Below, one piece after another: positions 1 to 8,685 of a DNA stretch of 64,000 bases. Position 1 is the stretch's first letter; every line of letters starts with the position of its first letter. Position numbers and translations under genes: made by a program. Source of the stretch: Nonlabens sp. Ci31 (lineage in GTDB: Bacteria > Bacteroidota > Bacteroidia > Flavobacteriales > Flavobacteriaceae). The stretch is from positions 806,001 to 870,000 of the forward strand of contig NZ_CP043633.1 in NCBI RefSeq assembly GCF_012974865.1. Direction: 5' to 3'. The notes under the pieces were generated by a model, which did not search any database, was not told the DNA's origin, and saw only the letters and a list, made by a program, of their open reading frames with translations.

Positions 1-1
1 T

Positions 2-463
2 CAAACCGATTTATCTCGTGGCGAGGCTAAAGAACTGATCGACACCTATTATGCGAGCTATCCTAAACTGCGCGCGTATATGGATGACCAAGTTAATTTT
101 GCTCGTGAAAACGGCTATGTAGAGACCGTATTGGGAAGGCGTCGTTATTTAAAGGATATCAATAGTTCTAACGCAGTGGTGCGAGGCGCAGCCGAGCGTA
201 ATGCTGTAAACGCACCTATACAAGGAAGCGCAGCCGACATTATTAAACTTGCGATGATCAATATTTATAAAAAGTTTGAACAGATGAATTGCAAATCAAA
301 AATGCTGCTGCAGGTGCATGATGAATTGGTTTTTGATATTCATAATGACGAACTAGAAGACATGAAAAAACTCATTCAAGAGGAGATGCAAAACGCTTAT
401 AAAATGTCGGTGCCGCTAGATGTAGAAGTGGGTATAGGACAGAATTGGTTAGAGGCGCATTAG
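2..463 (+). CDS. polA: DNA polymerase I, C-terminal part (5' end outside window)
   Basis: This is the last 153 residues of family A DNA polymerase I, the enzyme that fills gaps and replaces RNA primers. The frame is open from base 2, so the gene begins before the window; the internal Met at base 80 is not the start. Visible landmarks are the fingers/palm run GRRRYLKDI, the NAPIQGSAADIIK segment and the catalytic motif C (QVHDEL, around residue 120), followed by the usual short C-terminus. The gene is followed at once by a strong terminator. The family assignment is secure; only the 5' end is missing. Confidence 0.97.
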   Translation, partial: QTDLSRGEAKELIDTYYASYPKLRAYMDDQVNFARENGYVETVLGRRRYLKDINSSNAVVRGAAERNAVNAPIQGSAADIIKLAMINIYKKFEQMNCKSKMLLQVHDELVFDIHNDELEDMKKLIQEEMQNAYKMSVPLDVEVGIGQNWLEAH

Positions 464-496
464 AATGACATGAGCAATGTGGAATGTGGAATGTGG

Positions 497-539
497 AAAA
501 AAAGCTCCAAATCAATGAATTGATTTGGAGCTTTTTTTT
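497..539 (+). terminator. Rho-independent terminator of polA, possibly bidirectional
   Basis: A 15-bp perfect stem (arms 501-515 and 520-534, 4-nt loop) is followed by a run of eight T on the plus strand and preceded by a run of A. It can therefore also end transcripts arriving from the minus-strand GH16 gene. A short GTGGAAT direct repeat lies just upstream. Confidence 0.85.
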
Positions 540-588
540 GATTCATTTACTTTCCTAAAAGAAAAACATGGGCCTGCTTTATACTATA

Positions 589-2121
589 TTACTGTACAAC
601 GAGCTTTCTATTTATGATGATACCACTAGAGTATACCTTAAGTATATAGATTCCCGTTTTAACAGTGCTGATATCCAATGAGTTTGTTTCCTCTGTTTCT
701 GACACTAGTAATTGGCCTGATAAAGCAAATACATCTACTCTATCTATGGCTTGTGAAGTTTCTAAATTCACCACATCTGTGGCTGGATTAGGATAAATTT
801 TTAGATCTGACTCGTTGGTGTTTTCTCCAGCTATACTCAAAGTATTTTGATACACACGTACATAATCGATCACCATACTGCTTTGTATAAAATTAGGATC
901 TATAGAACCCGCTATACCGCCCATTGCTACATTCAATAAAAAATACTGGTCTTCATAAAAAGGATACGTATCTATATTCTTTACAGCAGGATTATAAATA
1001 TAAAAAGGCACATCATCTATTAAAAATGTGATTTGTTGTGGCGACCAGTTCATGGAGTACACATGAAAATCATTAGCCACGTCTTGTAATGTCGTCGATT
1101 GAAAATTACGGGTGTTTCCAGAACATCCAGCACAATTGGTGTGTAATGCTGCAGATACATGGTTTAAAGCTCCCAATCCATGCTCCATAATGTCTATTTC
1201 TCCACAAAGTGGCCAGTTGGTGGTTCCATAAGTACTGTCCCAATACCCACCATCTTCGTTGATATTTTTACCTAAAGTCCATATGGCAGGCCAAGTACCA
1301 TCACCAAAAGGCAATTTTGCTCTTACATCCACCCTACCATAGGTAAATGCATACTTAGAATTCAATCGAGCACTAGTAAATTGCTTGGTTTGTCCTTGAT
1401 CGGTAAAGCTTTCTCTTTTTGCTACGATGTTTAAAAAACCATTCTCTACATAAGAATTATCCAGTCTGTCGGTATAATGTTGTTGCTCTCCATTGAACCA
1501 GTTACCGCCAGACGGAAGTTGTGTTTGATGAAACCATTTGGTCGCATCAATAGGATTATTAGTTCCTGTAGTATCAAACTCATCTGACCACACTAAATCT
1601 GTATAAACCACATCTATAGGATTAGGCGGCGTTGCACCATTATTGATATCATCTATTAAATAAGTTCCTGCAGCGGCTGCTCCATAATCGATAAAAATAG
1701 TTACTCTACTGTATTGTCCCGTAGAATTTGAAAAATTAAAGTTTACATCATTCCAGTTATTAGCACCACCTGCAATCTGTTGTGTCATTTCTATATCTGG
1801 CTGATTTCCATTTTCTAATTTCAATAAGACAGTGTGCGTATTAGGGTCAAAAGCATAAAACCGAAGTGTTAAAATAGGATCAGCGCTAAGATCTACCGGA
1901 TTGTTAACATCTATATAAAAGCCCTGAGTAGCCTGAGTTCCATTATTAAAAAACTCACCTACATTGTTTGTGGTTTGAACAGGATCGCTTACAAAAGAAA
2001 ATGAAGATCCAGAAAAACCTGTAAAGGGGTATTGATTGTTTTCAAAGTCTAGGGGAAACTGCTGCGCCTGCGCAAATTGACTGGCACAAAATAGCAGTAA
2101 GAAGAAACGTAAATAAAACAT
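589..2121 (-). CDS. Secreted glycoside hydrolase family 16 (laminarinase-type beta-glucanase) with T9SS tail
   Basis: A 510-residue secreted enzyme. Residues 1-19 form a signal peptide ending in AQA. A beta-rich module (about 25-155) resembling a carbohydrate-binding domain follows. A GH16 catalytic domain (about 170-425) carries the signature GEIDIMEHG, whose two Glu are the nucleophile and acid/base. The C-terminal 75 residues (KIYPNPATD to KLVVQ) are a type A type IX secretion sorting domain, so the protein should leave through T9SS. GH16 members of marine flavobacteria commonly cut laminarin; substrate is inferred from the family, not seen. It stands alone, with no SusC/SusD pair next to it. 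Confidence 0.93.
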   Translation of the reverse strand: MFYLRFFLLLFCASQFAQAQQFPLDFENNQYPFTGFSGSSFSFVSDPVQTTNNVGEFFNNGTQATQGFYIDVNNPVDLSADPILTLRFYAFDPNTHTVLLKLENGNQPDIEMTQQIAGGANNWNDVNFNFSNSTGQYSRVTIFIDYGAAAAGTYLIDDINNGATPPNPIDVVYTDLVWSDEFDTTGTNNPIDATKWFHQTQLPSGGNWFNGEQQHYTDRLDNSYVENGFLNIVAKRESFTDQGQTKQFTSARLNSKYAFTYGRVDVRAKLPFGDGTWPAIWTLGKNINEDGGYWDSTYGTTNWPLCGEIDIMEHGLGALNHVSAALHTNCAGCSGNTRNFQSTTLQDVANDFHVYSMNWSPQQITFLIDDVPFYIYNPAVKNIDTYPFYEDQYFLLNVAMGGIAGSIDPNFIQSSMVIDYVRVYQNTLSIAGENTNESDLKIYPNPATDVVNLETSQAIDRVDVFALSGQLLVSETEETNSLDISTVKTGIYILKVYSSGIIINRKLVVQ

Positions 2122-2192
2122 TAAATAATCTTTTTGCTAAAATACTGCTCTTTTACCTATGAATAAAATAAAATAACGCTACAAATACTATA

Positions 2193-2200
2193 CAAAAGTA
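2193..2200 (-). promoter_or_regulatory. Candidate -7 box (TAnnTTTG) for the GH16 gene
   Basis: On the minus strand this reads TACTTTTG, matching the Bacteroidota sigma-A -7 consensus, about 70 bases before the start codon. No clear TTG -33 box sits at the expected spacing. Confidence 0.4.
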
Positions 2201-2254
2201 TGATTTCTTTTGGATTTGTGTGATTTCATCAAGATAAGGCCATTTTTATGAGAT

Positions 2255-3010
2255 CTATCTATAAGCCTTAATCAAGACAACGATTGGGTCAGTAAATTCA
2301 GCAATATTTAGAATAAACCCATCACTAGTAAAAGAACTCATAGCTGCTGACGTTCTTCCTTGATTGTTAGCATTCTGATCGACAAATTGAGCGGCAAAAC
2401 ATCTACTGGTCGACGAATAATTCCCAACTCTGTTAATACTCGCCCCGCTACCAGCCCCTGCAATAGCAATTTGCTCTATAAATGGCGATGCTGCGATAAC
2501 CTTAGCATAACCAAACGTATAACTTACACTGTTGTTAGCGTCATTACCTGCCCCACTTCTTGTATAACCACCATTTAAGGTTTCTGTATTACTTATAGCT
2601 GTAAATTCAACTGTTCTAGGACTGAAGGGTATTCCAGTAATCGTTTTTGTTCCGGTAGAAAAGTCAGTCGCACTAATCAGCATTCTACCTATAAATATTT
2701 GTGGCTTATTCTCACTAACCACTAAATTCCATTGATTATTCTCCCACAAGTAAAAACCAGTTTTAGCAACTCCGGCAGTTCCTGTATTCCAAATCATGGT
2801 TCCGTCTACCAGAACTCCTCCATTTGGATTAGTGACCGGCGCAGCAGTAGTTAAACTGGTTAAAGCAATTCTAGGCAACAATACACCAGAATCAGAAGAA
2901 TCTATATCTAAAGCACCTTTGGGCTCGTTAGTTTGTAGACCTACCTGAGCTTCACTGGTATTAAAAAGGAAAACAAGAAGTAAAACAGGGATGATACTTT
3001 TAAAAAACAT
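2255..3010 (-). CDS. Secreted protein of unknown function, paralogue of the next gene upstream
   Basis: A 251-residue protein with a signal peptide (residues 1-21, ending SEAQ). After it comes a conserved flavobacterial surface-protein opening (VGLQTNEPKGALDID, then GVLLPRIALT) and a WNTG...GFYLWENNQW segment. The C-terminal half is beta-rich and ends DPIVVLIKAYR. It aligns along its length with the protein at 3257-4075, so the pair arose by duplication. I do not recognise an enzymatic motif; the N-terminal pattern is common in exported, possibly cell-surface, proteins of this group. No T9SS tail is seen. Confidence 0.85.
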   Translation of the reverse strand: MFFKSIIPVLLLVFLFNTSEAQVGLQTNEPKGALDIDSSDSGVLLPRIALTSLTTAAPVTNPNGGVLVDGTMIWNTGTAGVAKTGFYLWENNQWNLVVSENKPQIFIGRMLISATDFSTGTKTITGIPFSPRTVEFTAISNTETLNGGYTRSGAGNDANNSVSYTFGYAKVIAASPFIEQIAIAGAGSGASINRVGNYSSTSRCFAAQFVDQNANNQGRTSAAMSSFTSDGFILNIAEFTDPIVVLIKAYR

Positions 3011-3023
3011 AGGAATATTTTTG

Positions 3024-3031
3024 CAAACATA
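3024..3031 (-). promoter_or_regulatory. Candidate -7 box with very short leader
   Basis: The minus strand reads TATGTTTG 14 bases before the start codon at 3010. If used, transcription would begin only a few bases upstream of the ATG. Confidence 0.35.
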
Positions 3032-3256
3032 ATAATAAGACGAGCCAAAGCAGCCTTTACTTACATATCAAGATAAGAATTCGTTGAAACAGATTTAATT
3101 CAGTTTATAAACTGGCATATACACGTAAGATCTATTAAACTTTAACAAAAGTTATAAGTATTTAATACGTAAATAAAGAAAACAACACTCAATAATGCAT
3201 AGATAACTCTAAGCTATACCAAATAGCTTGTCCATTTTTACGAGGAAACAGGAAAC

Positions 3257-4075
3257 CTATCTAAAAGCCTTAAACATAACCACAATTTGATTAGTTCTAC
3301 TGTTAGCAGCGGAACCTGCAAGAAAGCGATCTACGTCTAAAGTAAATCCATCTGTATCAAAAGTGGTCAATGAGGCGCGTATCAAACCATCTTGAGAATC
3401 GCTACCACCGGAAGCAGTACCATTATCGTGTATCGGATCCCCATTGTTATTCACAAAAAAGGCAGCAATACAATGGTTTTGGGAAGCATAAGATCCTATG
3501 TTATTAATACTAGAACCATTTGAACCAAAAGAAATTACTTGCTGGCTTGTTGTGCCACCGTGGTTTGTCGCATAACCTGTCATTTGTCCACCAGCCATAC
3601 GAACATCGTTACTGTTGTTACCTGCCGACCTGTAAGCACCGTCATTATAACCTTGAGCTCTATTCACCGCGATAAATTCTATGGAAGATGGCTGAAAGCC
3701 TACTCCTGTAATTATTTTAGTACCTGAAGCATCAATAAGCATTTTTCCAAAATGAACCGTCTTCTGATTGCTACTAAGTACTTGATTCCATCTACCTCCT
3801 TGCCAGAAATAATACCCAGCAGGTTGGATACCTGTTACGGCAGTGTTCCACACCATCGTTCCATCTACTAAAGCACCACCATCAGGATTGATAACAGAAG
3901 TAGCATCAGTAACTGTTAATAAATCTATTCTAGGCAACAATACACCAGAATCAGGTGCATCTATGTCTAAAGCTGCCTTAGGGGCACTTGTTTCTATACC
4001 TACTTGAGCTCCACTGATGTTAAACAGGAAAATAAGAAATAAAACAGGGATGATATTTTTAAAATTCATAAACAT
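3257..4075 (-). CDS. Secreted protein of unknown function, paralogue of 2255-3010
   Basis: A 272-residue exported protein with signal peptide (to about residue 23, SGAQ). It has the same opening as its neighbour: VGIETSAPKAALDID, GVLLPRIDLL, a DGTMVWNT motif and a GYYFWQGGRWNQ segment. The C-terminal beta-rich part ends NQIVVMFKAFR. It is about 20 residues longer than the paralogue because of an insert near residue 220 (GDPIHDNGTASGG region). Start could be Met1 or Met3. The 246-bp gap between the two genes holds no ORF, and each gene has its own candidate -7 box, so they are probably transcribed separately. Function unknown. Confidence 0.85.
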   Translation of the reverse strand: MFMNFKNIIPVLFLIFLFNISGAQVGIETSAPKAALDIDAPDSGVLLPRIDLLTVTDATSVINPDGGALVDGTMVWNTAVTGIQPAGYYFWQGGRWNQVLSSNQKTVHFGKMLIDASGTKIITGVGFQPSSIEFIAVNRAQGYNDGAYRSAGNNSNDVRMAGGQMTGYATNHGGTTSQQVISFGSNGSSINNIGSYASQNHCIAAFFVNNNGDPIHDNGTASGGSDSQDGLIRASLTTFDTDGFTLDVDRFLAGSAANSRTNQIVVMFKAFR

Positions 4076-4408
4076 AGTTACAAATTTACGTCTTTGCCAT
4101 TGGAAATTAAATTTTCCTTAAACTTTGACATCTTAAATCGTTAAAAACCATTTTTTTTCGTTGTATAACATTTTTTTTATGCATTTATATAATTATTATG
4201 ACCCTTAGAGATGACATTTTGAATTAAAAATTAAGAAAATACATTTGAACTACCCTCTAAAAACAGAAGCATACACCCATCAGACAAATGACAAATAGCC
4301 TTTTAAAGGTATCATTTTTCGTCTTAATTATGTTCAGAAACGACTTTAATTGCAGTCGAAAACAAAACAGAAATCCTTCCTATCCAAAGCAAAAGTTCCA
4401 ACATAGTT
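4076..4408. other. AT-rich intergenic region without a recognisable gene
   Basis: About 330 bases between two minus-strand genes. A CAAATTTA box at 4081-4088 (TAAATTTG on the minus strand) sits only a few bases before the start at 4075 and may be a promoter for a nearly leaderless transcript. Nothing else is supported. Confidence 0.5.
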
Positions 4409-5473
4409 TTATGAATCTAAAACTTCCAGCAGCTTATTTAGGTCTTCTATAGTATTAAAATAAGAGAAGCTAAGTCTAATACCATCCCCCCGCAAAGAAG
4501 TAATGATGTGATGCGCCTTTAATCTGTCGTATAAATCTTGACCTCCTTTGATATTAAAAATAGAAGAATGATTTTTTCTAGAGCAAACTACAGAAGAAAG
4601 AAGACCGCGTTTTTCAAAAGCAACTTTAGCTATTTTTGACAACTCTTTTACTGGAGCTGAGACCTTATTCCAGCCCAATTCATGTACCTTTAAAATAGCT
4701 TGTTGCAAAGTTCCAAAGGCTATCATATCTTGATGCCCAGGTTCAAAACGGCTTATAAATGTCACATTAGAATTCATGACATTTCGAGCACTTCTAAAAC
4801 CAATATCTTTAGGGAAAATATGTTTCTGCACTTCTTCTTTTACACATATAAAACCGTTTCCATCTCCAGCATGAAGCCATTTGTAGCAGGACGCGAGAAA
4901 GATGTCTATTCCGCTTTCGCGAAAGCGGAACTCTTCAGAACCCACATACTGAGTAGCATCTGCTATTAAAATCATATGAGGAAAGCGTTTCTTTAAATCG
5001 TTTAAGAAACTCAGATCCATTTGAATACCAGAAATATATTGCACCATCGAAAAACAGAAAAAATCAGGTCGTTCTTTTTCACAAACACTAATGATATGCT
5101 CCTCCATCTGCTCGTCAATAGCAACATAATGCGTTTGAAAACCTCTGGTCTCTACCGGCCAGTTGACAGAAGGATAATCCCCTTTTAACAGTAAGACAAT
5201 AGCCTTGGGATCCATACCATTGATCAACGTATTAAAACCCGTTGAGAAATTGGGAATCACTGCAGTAAAATCTGGATCAGCATCCATAAAGTTGGCAATG
5301 CTATGACGTACCTCATCAATAAAAACATTGCGCTTATTTGTAAAAATAGAAGCGTCATCGCGCATCTTCTCATTGAGCGACCTGCGGTAATCGATAAGGT
5401 CCTGAGAGACTAAACCGTGATTTGCCGTATTGAGGTAGGTGTATTTTTTGAGAATTGGAAATTGATCTGTCAT
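4409..5473 (-). CDS. PLP-dependent aminotransferase of the class V (cysteine desulfurase-like) fold
   Basis: A 354-residue soluble enzyme. The PLP-binding Asp lies in ILIADATQY (about residue 170). The Schiff-base Lys is in ASCYKWLHAG (about 200), the class V pattern. An N-terminal YLNTANHGLVS segment matches the phosphate-cradle region of this fold. At 355 residues it is slightly short for the family. The exact substrate (desulfurase, epimerase or aminotransferase) cannot be read from sequence. The dispersed 16-bp palindrome is embedded in the gene and encodes RFRES between the cofactor Asp and the Lys. It is divergent from the DHFR gene with a 65-base gap. Confidence 0.85.
   Translation of the reverse strand: MTDQFPILKKYTYLNTANHGLVSQDLIDYRRSLNEKMRDDASIFTNKRNVFIDEVRHSIANFMDADPDFTAVIPNFSTGFNTLINGMDPKAIVLLLKGDYPSVNWPVETRGFQTHYVAIDEQMEEHIISVCEKERPDFFCFSMVQYISGIQMDLSFLNDLKKRFPHMILIADATQYVGSEEFRFRESGIDIFLASCYKWLHAGDGNGFICVKEEVQKHIFPKDIGFRSARNVMNSNVTFISRFEPGHQDMIAFGTLQQAILKVHELGWNKVSAPVKELSKIAKVAFEKRGLLSSVVCSRKNHSSIFNIKGGQDLYDRLKAHHIITSLRGDGIRLSFSYFNTIEDLNKLLEVLDS
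4911..4928. repeat. Dispersed palindrome CGCTTTCGCGAAAGCG, copy 1 (18-bp perfect)
   Basis: Perfect inverted repeat inside the class V PLP gene, read in the RFRES phase. Confidence 0.9.
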
Positions 5474-5512
5474 TTTATCTTGTTGCTAAGAATGTCTATG
5501 TGTATAATAGCG

Positions 5513-5520
5513 TAAATTTG
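5513..5520 (+). promoter_or_regulatory. Candidate -7 box (TAAATTTG) of the DHFR fusion gene
   Basis: Exact match to TAnnTTTG, 18 bases before the ATG at 5539. It supports choosing 5539 rather than the in-frame ATG at 5455, which lies upstream of this box and inside the divergent gene. Confidence 0.5.
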
Positions 5521-5538
5521 GGTATAAAAATAACGAGA

Positions 5539-6441
5539 ATGTTCGGTACAAAGAAAAAAAATACTCCAGGAATTGATTTAGAGCAAAAAGAAATGATCGA
5601 GAATGCACAAAAACGCATCAAACAAAAGCGCGGCCTTTTTACCCATTTTGTGGTTTTTCTATTAGGCTCGGTAGGCTTAATTATCATCGCAAACCGTCCT
5701 AACGTAGAAGAAATTACTACATTATTAGGATTACAATGGTGGATTTGGGCCATTTTTGCTTGGTTGCTACTACTCGCTTATCATGCCTTTAATGTATTTA
5801 TCACCGAGAGACTTCTAGGTCCAGAATGGGAAAAAAACCAGTATGACAAACTGGTAAGAAAACAAAAGGAACGCATCACGCAACTGGAAAAGAAAGTAGA
5901 AAAAGAATATGTAGCGCCACAGGCAACTCTTGCTATAGATACGCCTACATCTCATCGTAAAGTTACCATGGTAGCTGCCGCAGGAATGAATAATGAATTG
6001 GGTAAAGACGGTACGCTGGTATGGCATCTTCCTGACGATTTTAAAAGATTCAAGTCGCTGACCACAGGACATCACATCATTATGGGACGTAAAACCTTTG
6101 AAAGTTTAAAGAAACCACTTCCCAACCGCACCCATGTTATCTTAACTAGAGATAAAAACTACAAGACCGATGGCGGTATAGTGGTTCACGATATGCAAAC
6201 AGCTTTAGCAGCTGCTTCTGAAGATCAAAATCCTTTTATTATAGGTGGTGGTGAGATTTACAAACTAGGACTCGCCGTGGCTGATGAAATCGAACTGACT
6301 AAAGTTCACGGCACCTTTGACGTAGACACTTACTTCCCTGAGATAGATGAAACAAAGTGGAAGATCAAAACCTCTCTTCACCATCCAGCAGATGAGAAAC
6401 ACAAATACAGCTTTGATTATGAGACCTGGGTGAGGAAATAG
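5539..6441 (+). CDS. 2TM domain fused to dihydrofolate reductase
   Basis: A 300-residue protein. The N-terminal 100 residues are a flavobacterial 2TM domain: two hydrophobic spans, VVFLLGSVGLIIIA and WWIWAIFAWLLLLAYHAFNVF, followed by a GPEWEKNQYDKLVRKQKERI coiled segment. A linker leads to a full DHFR domain (about 140-300) with VAAAGMNNELGKDGTLVWHLPDD (substrate Asp), HHIIMGRKTFE, and FIIGGGEIY (NADPH loop). DHFR makes tetrahydrofolate for thymidylate and purine synthesis and is normally a free cytosolic protein of about 160 residues. Here it is predicted to be held at the inner membrane. Start chosen at 5539 because of the -7 box and because 5455 overlaps the divergent gene. Confidence 0.88.
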   Translation: MFGTKKKNTPGIDLEQKEMIENAQKRIKQKRGLFTHFVVFLLGSVGLIIIANRPNVEEITTLLGLQWWIWAIFAWLLLLAYHAFNVFITERLLGPEWEKNQYDKLVRKQKERITQLEKKVEKEYVAPQATLAIDTPTSHRKVTMVAAAGMNNELGKDGTLVWHLPDDFKRFKSLTTGHHIIMGRKTFESLKKPLPNRTHVILTRDKNYKTDGGIVVHDMQTALAAASEDQNPFIIGGGEIYKLGLAVADEIELTKVHGTFDVDTYFPEIDETKWKIKTSLHHPADEKHKYSFDYETWVRK

Positions 6442-6460
6442 TTTCTAGTAGGCAGGTTGA

Positions 6461-6489
6461 TTTCTCCTTTTGCTTTGCAAAAGGAGAAA
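6461..6489. other. 13-bp perfect hairpin downstream of the DHFR gene
   Basis: Arms 6461-6473 and 6477-6489 with a 3-base loop, flanked on both sides by GGCAGGTT. No T-run follows on the plus strand, so an intrinsic terminator is possible but not typical. Confidence 0.5.
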
Positions 6490-6568
6490 TGTGAGTGGGC
6501 AGGTTTTAATAGCAGTTTACAGTTCCAATTTACATTAGTAGTGGTGTAATTAGCTGAATGTAATAAAT

Positions 6569-6938
6569 GTTGAATTTGAAGATTTATTAGTATCCAAAAA
6601 GCTTTTGGGAATGGCATGGACATTTTTGAATTAAGCAAACAATTTACTAAAGAAGAAACTTATTCACTAGCAGATCAAATAAGAAGATCCTCTAGAAGTG
6701 TAAATCCAAATATTGCCGAAGCTTATAGAAAACGTAAGTATCCTAAGCATTTTATTAGCAAAATTACAGATGCTGATGGTGAGAATTCAGAAACTCCGTA
6801 TGACTTAATTACTCACTAGCATGCAGTTATATCACATAAATCCAACATCAACCGCTATTACATAAAACTATAGCAGTCGGAAAGTTGATTAATTATATGA
6901 TAAACAATCCAGGTAAATTTGGAGTCCAAATGGATTAA
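6569..6938 (+). pseudogene. Decayed four-helix-bundle (S23-type) protein gene
   Basis: Pieces of a four-helix-bundle protein of the TIGR02436 type appear in three successive frames. They are EFEDLLVSKK at 6572-6601, then KAFGNGMDIFELSKQF...QIRRSSRSVNPNIAEAYRKRKYPKHF...ENSET at 6598-6797, then V*LNYSLACSYI...HKTIAVGKLINYMINNPGKFGVQMD ending at 6938. Two frameshifts (near 6600 and 6797), stops at 6801 and 6837 and loss of the start codon show the gene is dead. Intact homologues are about 120 residues. Some members sit in 23S rRNA intervening sequences, but this copy is not near rRNA. Confidence 0.85.
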
Positions 6939-7080
6939 TTCCTTGAAGGAAAGTTGATATGAAAGCTATTACTTATAAACTAAAAACTGTGACTGCAACT
7001 GAAAACTGTGACTTGAAAGAAATTATTAAAAAATTTTACTTCTAATACATTATTTTTACTTTTTAAAAAACGCAATACAA

Positions 7081-7965
7081 ATGAAAGCATACGTTTTTCC
7101 AGGTCAAGGAGCTCAATTCACAGGAATGGGTAAAGACTTATACGATACCTATACAGAAGCAAAAGAATTGTTCCATCAAGCCGACGAGATCCTCGGATTT
7201 GAGATTTCAAAAATCATGTTTGAAGGAACTGCTGACCAATTAAGAGAAACCAAAGTAACTCAACCTGCCATTTTTATCCACTCCGTGATTCTCGCAAAAA
7301 TGATGGGAGCTGATTTTGCTCCAGCAATGGTAGCTGGACATTCCTTAGGAGAATTGAGCGCACTAACAGCCGTTGGCGCTTTGACCTTTGCTGATGGTTT
7401 ACAGCTAGTTTCTAAACGTGCCCTCGCTATGCAAGCCGCTTGCGAGCGACAAGCCAGTACGATGGCAGCCATCATAGGAATGGCAGATGATGTGGTTGAA
7501 AAGGTGTGTAAATCTGTAGACGGTGTCGTTGTAGCAGCTAATTACAATTGTCCTGGCCAACTTGTTATTTCTGGAGCTATTCCTGCAGTAGAAAAAGCTT
7601 GTGAGATCCTTAAAGAAAAAGGAGCCAAAAGAGCTTTACTGCTTCCTGTAGGTGGTGCATTCCACTCTCCATTAATGGAGCCGGCTAGAGAAGAATTGGC
7701 TAGTGCCATAGAAAGCACCGACTTCAAACAACCCCTATGCCCTATTTATCAAAACGTAGCTACTTTTGCGGTGCACAATACAGATGATATCAAAACCAAC
7801 TTGATCTATCAGCTTACTGCTCCCGTTAAATGGACGCAATCCATCCAGCAAATGATCAAAGATGGTGCAACAGAGTTTATTGAAGTAGGCCCAGGAAAAG
7901 CATTGCAAGGATTGATTAAGAAAATTGATCGTGAAGCTGTAGTGAGTCAAGGGAGTGTTTCTTAA
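7081..7965 (+). CDS. fabD: Malonyl-CoA:ACP transacylase
   Basis: A 294-residue cytosolic enzyme that loads malonate onto acyl carrier protein for fatty-acid synthesis. It starts with the typical YVFPGQGAQFTGMG, carries the nucleophile elbow GHSLGE (Ser near residue 88) and the catalytic His in GGAFHSPLM (near 197). The C-terminal IEVGPGKALQGLIKKI is canonical, and length matches the family. It is a single-gene unit here, not linked to other fab genes. A weak imperfect hairpin follows at about 7980-8004. No odd features. Confidence 0.96.
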   Translation: MKAYVFPGQGAQFTGMGKDLYDTYTEAKELFHQADEILGFEISKIMFEGTADQLRETKVTQPAIFIHSVILAKMMGADFAPAMVAGHSLGELSALTAVGALTFADGLQLVSKRALAMQAACERQASTMAAIIGMADDVVEKVCKSVDGVVVAANYNCPGQLVISGAIPAVEKACEILKEKGAKRALLLPVGGAFHSPLMEPAREELASAIESTDFKQPLCPIYQNVATFAVHNTDDIKTNLIYQLTAPVKWTQSIQQMIKDGATEFIEVGPGKALQGLIKKIDREAVVSQGSVS

Positions 7966-8032
7966 AGATTTTTAGAATATAGAGAATGAATTTTAGAATC
8001 GTTCTCAGCGTTTAAAAATCACTAACTACAGA

Positions 8033-8533
8033 TTATAAAAAAGTATAGTAAGTAATAGATGTAACTAAATTACTTGCTCCAGTATATTCTATTTCAATAA
8101 AAGAGTCTGAGTGATCAGAATTTGAAATGATACTTGAATTTAAAATATCAAAAAGCAGGTAATTGATACCTTCGTCAGTAATATTCATTGAATTTTTAAA
8201 TTGATTAATTAGAATATTTAAAGAATCACCGATAGAGAATTCAATGTTATCAATTGACACTAAAGATTTAGTATTTATTGTTTCAATGCGAGATAAGGAG
8301 TCTGAATAACTAAACCAAAAAGAATTTTTATTCAAAGAAAAGACTGAATAACTAGTTTCAAATATTTTATCATTTTTACAGATAGAGTTAAGACCAAACA
8401 ATTGACTTAATGAGTCTTTTTGTATTTGCGCTATATCTACACCATCAATACTAAAATTTTTAATATCTGCTGATTCTTGTGAATTAGAGTAGCTACACAT
8501 GAAAACTAGAATAATAAATAAAAGCTTTTTCAT
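8033..8533 (-). CDS. Secreted hypothetical protein
   Basis: A 166-residue protein of unknown function with an N-terminal signal peptide (MKKLLFIILVFMCSYSNSQ). The mature part is Ser/Asp/Ile-rich without Cys pairs, repeats or known motifs, and ends SNLVTSITYYTFL. A Cys sits within the hydrophobic stretch (FMCSY) but not in a convincing lipobox, so a soluble periplasmic protein is more likely than a lipoprotein. It lies downstream of the terminator of odhB and runs in the same direction, so it should have its own promoter. Base composition is slightly more AT-rich than its neighbours. No function is proposed. Confidence 0.7.
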   Translation of the reverse strand: MKKLLFIILVFMCSYSNSQESADIKNFSIDGVDIAQIQKDSLSQLFGLNSICKNDKIFETSYSVFSLNKNSFWFSYSDSLSRIETINTKSLVSIDNIEFSIGDSLNILINQFKNSMNITDEGINYLLFDILNSSIISNSDHSDSFIEIEYTGASNLVTSITYYTFL

Positions 8534-8628
8534 AAGTAGTATAATTGTTCTTGAAATATAAATTTAATTTAAAATTACCATCAGTCCTCAAACTTTTTTA
8601 AATCTCCGTATTTAAAACCAACCATAAA

Positions 8629-8665
8629 AAAATGCCATGCGATCAACCGCATGGCATTTTAAAAT
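8629..8665 (-). terminator. Rho-independent terminator of the odhAB operon
   Basis: A 13-bp perfect stem (8629-8641 with 8648-8660, 6-base loop) 25 bases past the odhB stop. It is followed on the minus strand by a run of T. Confidence 0.85.
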
Positions 8666-8685
8666 TTATATACTATAATGGATAT

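Noticed and set aside
80..463. Start of the first gene at the Met codon at base 80
   Set aside because: The DNA polymerase frame is open and conserved from base 2, so the gene is cut by the window edge.
5455..5538. In-frame N-terminal extension of the 2TM-DHFR protein
   Set aside because: It would overlap the divergent gene's start and lie upstream of the TAAATTTG box.
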